Position numbers and translations under genes: made by a program. From the NCBI GenBank assembly GCA_013213965.1, contig JABSSR010000034.1, positions 1 through 40,653 on the forward strand: 40,653 nt of DNA, in the 5' to 3' direction. Position 1 is the first letter of the stretch; each line of letters opens with the position of its first letter. The stretch comes from Verrucomicrobiales bacterium (GTDB lineage: Bacteria; Verrucomicrobiota; Verrucomicrobiia; Verrucomicrobiales; DEV007). The notes beneath the pieces are model-generated. The model had not been told where the DNA came from. It did not search any database and saw nothing but the letters and a program-made list of their open reading frames with translations. Below, one piece after another: positions 37,957 through 40,653 of the stretch.

Positions 37957-38094
37957 CTATTTACCACTATCAATATAGCTTCCCGGAGCAACTGCTGGAG
38001 TATTCTGATAACCTGAGTTTTTAGTTTTGCATGCTCCTAATGTCATGAGGCCGAGTGATGCAGTTGTTAATAATATAATACGAATCGCTTTCAT
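37957..38094 (-). CDS. Small (45 aa) putative lipoprotein, absent from the ORF track because of its length
   Basis: Translation MKAIRIILLTTASLGLMTLGACKTKNSGYQNTPAVAPGSYIDSGK*: n-region KAIR, hydrophobic stretch, lipobox L-G-A-C, then an intrinsic terminator downstream. Confidence 0.65.
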   Translation of the reverse strand: MKAIRIILLTTASLGLMTLGACKTKNSGYQNTPAVAPGSYIDSGK

Positions 38095-38181
38095 AGATCT
38101 TTTTATAATAAGTAAAAATTAATTTAATAATGGTTCACACTGAGAGTAAACGACAGAATCACCTTTGCAAGCCCTACCTTA

Positions 38182-38652
38182 CTAGTCATGAATAAAAACA
38201 GATACTCCAACCGGCAAAAGCTCATAAAGCTCTATGATGTCCTCATTGGACATTCTTATACATCCACAGCTCTTGGGTTGACCTAATAAATCCACATGGT
38301 TAGTACCATGAATATAAATATATCTATCAAATGTATTCGCATTCTCCGGCTCCATGCCATTCAACCAAAGGATTCTACTTAGAATTAGATCTTCATCCGA
38401 AGGTTCTGAAAAATCAAAAACATCTACTGCACAACGACTCTTGAAAATAGTCCCATACTTTTCACCATCTCCAATTTTTTTCTTTATTTCAAAATGCCCT
38501 GCCGGAGTCTTATAACTATCAAATTCATCGCCAATCCCATATTTAGAAGTTGAAATTATATATTCTCTATGCTCGACATTTTTGTGAAAAACACGTAACC
38601 GCTGATCTTTAACCGAAACTTCAACCCTATATACTTCTCCCGTTTGCATCAT
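38182..38652 (-). CDS. L,D-transpeptidase (YkuD) catalytic domain protein
   Basis: 'YKTPAGHFEIKKKIGDG...YIYIHGTNHVDLLGQPKSCGCIRMSNEDIIELYELLPVGVSVFI', a YkuD His...S-x-G-C-I-R-M signature. No obvious signal peptide in the called ORF. Confidence 0.85.
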   Translation of the reverse strand: MMQTGEVYRVEVSVKDQRLRVFHKNVEHREYIISTSKYGIGDEFDSYKTPAGHFEIKKKIGDGEKYGTIFKSRCAVDVFDFSEPSDEDLILSRILWLNGMEPENANTFDRYIYIHGTNHVDLLGQPKSCGCIRMSNEDIIELYELLPVGVSVFIHD

Positions 38653-38710
38653 CTTAACCAGACGCTAAAATGATCATCTAGCAAGAAACGACTTAAAAGT
38701 AATTAAATTC

Positions 38711-39709
38711 ATGTCAGAACCACACGTAGCTATCGTCGGAATCACCGGGGCCGTTGGGCAAGAAATGATCCAATGTTTGGAAAAAAGGGATTTTCCAATC
38801 AAAAAACTTACCCTATTAGCTTCGGCAAAATCTGCAGGAAAGATATTTTCTTTTAAAGGAAAAGAAATACCTGTCCAAGAATTAACATTAGATTCATTTG
38901 ATGATGTAGACATTGCTCTTTTCAGTGCCGGTGGAAGCATTTCAAAAGAATTCGCACCAGTGGCAGCCAAATCTGGCGCAGTAGTTATAGATAACTCATC
39001 TGCTTTCAGAATGGATCCAGAAGTACCACTGATAATACCTGAAATAAATCCTGAAGCCACCCATTCAAACAAAGGAATCATTGCCAATCCCAACTGTACC
39101 ACAACTGTTACGTTAATGGGATTAAATCCACTACATAAAGAATGGCAAGTAAGGGGAATCATTGCATCAAGTTATCAGGCCGTCTCAGGGAGTGGCGCAC
39201 AGGGCATAGAAGAGCTGAAAAATCAGATAAGTGCAATAAATGAAGGTTCAAGTGTTGAACGAAAAGTTTATCCTCATCAAATAGCTTACAATGTCATTCC
39301 ACAAGTGGATACGTTCCTTGAAAATGGTTATACCAAAGAGGAAATGAAAATAGAAAATGAAGGACGCAAGATTCTTGGAAACTCTACATTAAAAGCTTCA
39401 GTTACTTGTGTCAGAGTCCCCGTTTATCGTTCTCACTCAGTTTCAGTTACAGCTCAATTCGCATCGGAACCTGACGTTAATAAAGCACGAGAACTAATCA
39501 ATGCTGCTCCAGGTGTAAGTGTTCGAGACGAACCAGATTCGGGCATTTTCCCAACTCCTCTTGATACCACTGAACAAGATGAGTGTTTGGTAGGGCGTAT
39601 AAGGAAAGACATTGTCCTCGAGAATGCATTATCCTTTTGGGTGGTCGGTGACCAAGTCCGCAAGGGGGCTGCCCTTAATGCCGTACAAATAGCCGAACTT
39701 CTTGTATGA
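38711..39709 (+). CDS. asd: Aspartate-semialdehyde dehydrogenase
   Basis: 'VAIVGITGAVGQEMIQCLEKRDFPIKKLTLLASAKSAGK', 'NPNCTTTVTLMGLNPL', 'SSYQAVSGSGAQGIEEL', 'VPVYRSHSVSVTAQF'. Confidence 0.96.
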   Translation: MSEPHVAIVGITGAVGQEMIQCLEKRDFPIKKLTLLASAKSAGKIFSFKGKEIPVQELTLDSFDDVDIALFSAGGSISKEFAPVAAKSGAVVIDNSSAFRMDPEVPLIIPEINPEATHSNKGIIANPNCTTTVTLMGLNPLHKEWQVRGIIASSYQAVSGSGAQGIEELKNQISAINEGSSVERKVYPHQIAYNVIPQVDTFLENGYTKEEMKIENEGRKILGNSTLKASVTCVRVPVYRSHSVSVTAQFASEPDVNKARELINAAPGVSVRDEPDSGIFPTPLDTTEQDECLVGRIRKDIVLENALSFWVVGDQVRKGAALNAVQIAELLV

Positions 39710-40617
39710 ATAAAAAAAATAATGAGGATTCCAAAATCGATTTGAAAACTTATGCTGCAACTCAGCGTAAACTAATCGACCAAGCACTTAATGGGTTCCT
39801 CCCTCGCGGGTCTGTAAGACCAAAAACCTTACATAAATCTATGCGATACAGCTTATTTGCTGGAGGCAAGAGACTGCGACCAATTTTGTGCCTCGCTGCA
39901 GCTGAAGCCTGCGGAGGAAAGATAGATCAAGCCATGCCCGCCGCATGCGCCGTTGAGTGCATACACACTTATTCTCTTATTCATGATGATCTTCCATGCA
40001 TGGACGATGATGATATTCGTCGCGGCAAACCAACAAACCATAAAGTGTTCGGAGAATCGGTCGCTGTTTTGGCTGGAGATGCCCTTCTAACGCTAGCTTT
40101 TGAAATTGTGGGAGAATCTAATCCAAATCGACGATACGATATAGGAGACATAATAAAAGAGCTCGCCATAACATCGGGAAGTAAGCATCTAGTTGGCGGA
40201 CAAGTCCTAGACATTGAGGGAGAGAATGCAAATATAGGACCAAAAGGTCTCCGATTCATTCACGAAAGCAAGACCGCTGCCCTTCTGACTTGTTCATTAA
40301 GGCTAGGGGCAATGTCAGCAGCAGCCACTCCAAAAAAATTAGAAGCTCTGACTAATTTTGGACACTCCACAGGACTCGCTTTTCAAATTATAGACGACAT
40401 TCTGGATGTTACCCAGACAAGTGAAAAACTTGGAAAAAGTGCCGGCAAAGACGAAGCTGTAAATAAATCAACCTATCCTGCAATTCATGGTCTTAATAAA
40501 TCAAGAAGAGAAGCTGCAAAGTTAACTGAAACTGCTATTAATTCTTTAAAGATCTTTGGGAAATCAGGTGCGCGGCTCAAAGAATTGGCTCATTACCTAT
40601 TGGATCGTGACTATTAG
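39706..40617 (+). CDS. ispA: Polyprenyl synthetase (farnesyl/geranylgeranyl diphosphate synthase family)
   Basis: 'LFAGGKRLRPILCLAAAEACGG', first Asp-rich motif 'SLIHDDLPCMDDDDIRRGKPTNHKVFGE', second 'FQIIDDILDVTQTSEKLGKSAGKD'. 4-nt ATGA overlap with asd. Confidence 0.95.
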   Translation: MNKKNNEDSKIDLKTYAATQRKLIDQALNGFLPRGSVRPKTLHKSMRYSLFAGGKRLRPILCLAAAEACGGKIDQAMPAACAVECIHTYSLIHDDLPCMDDDDIRRGKPTNHKVFGESVAVLAGDALLTLAFEIVGESNPNRRYDIGDIIKELAITSGSKHLVGGQVLDIEGENANIGPKGLRFIHESKTAALLTCSLRLGAMSAAATPKKLEALTNFGHSTGLAFQIIDDILDVTQTSEKLGKSAGKDEAVNKSTYPAIHGLNKSRREAAKLTETAINSLKIFGKSGARLKELAHYLLDRDY

Positions 40618-40653
40618 TGTGGCCTTACCACAATGGTCCCCCATCCTGCCATA

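Noticed and set aside
38674-39162. 162-aa minus-strand ORF antisense to asd
   Set aside because: Fully antisense to a well-supported housekeeping gene, with low-complexity, non-homologous-looking sequence.

Overview
The window is a continuous, gene-dense chromosomal segment from a PVC-group bacterium, most likely Verrucomicrobiota. That placement is inferred from DUF1501, DUF1549/1553, DUF1552 and DUF1592 proteins, a PVC-type membrane-bound dehydrogenase/cytochrome, a LemA/M48 pair, a verrucomicrobial-style pseudopilin, and a secreted CotH/lamin-tail protein with a TSP3-like C-terminus. Housekeeping genes include monomeric NADP isocitrate dehydrogenase, YchF, MetX, Asd, a polyprenyl synthase, a Nif3-like protein, a 3-methyladenine glycosylase, MscS and an L,D-transpeptidase. 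I saw no rRNA, tRNA, CRISPR array, transposase or phage genes.

The best candidate for an undescribed system is the two-gene minus-strand cassette at 31437-34158. It pairs a SAM methyltransferase with a fused DUF455-like diiron (E / ExxH / E / ExxH) and ATP-grasp protein.

Other points of interest:
- a window-edge fusion of a degenerate receiver, a transmembrane pseudokinase and a cysteine-less FGE domain
- a UbiA-like protein plus methyltransferase pair
- an ArsS-like radical SAM protein with no ArsM nearby
- a hydroxyproline-type epimerase and D-amino-acid dehydrogenase run tightly linked to DUF1592/DUF1552 genes
- a 1735-aa multidomain CotH protein with an internal domain duplication and a perfect palindrome at its start codon
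- a 45-aa lipoprotein absent from the supplied ORF track.

All calls come from reading motifs by eye. No database search was run.
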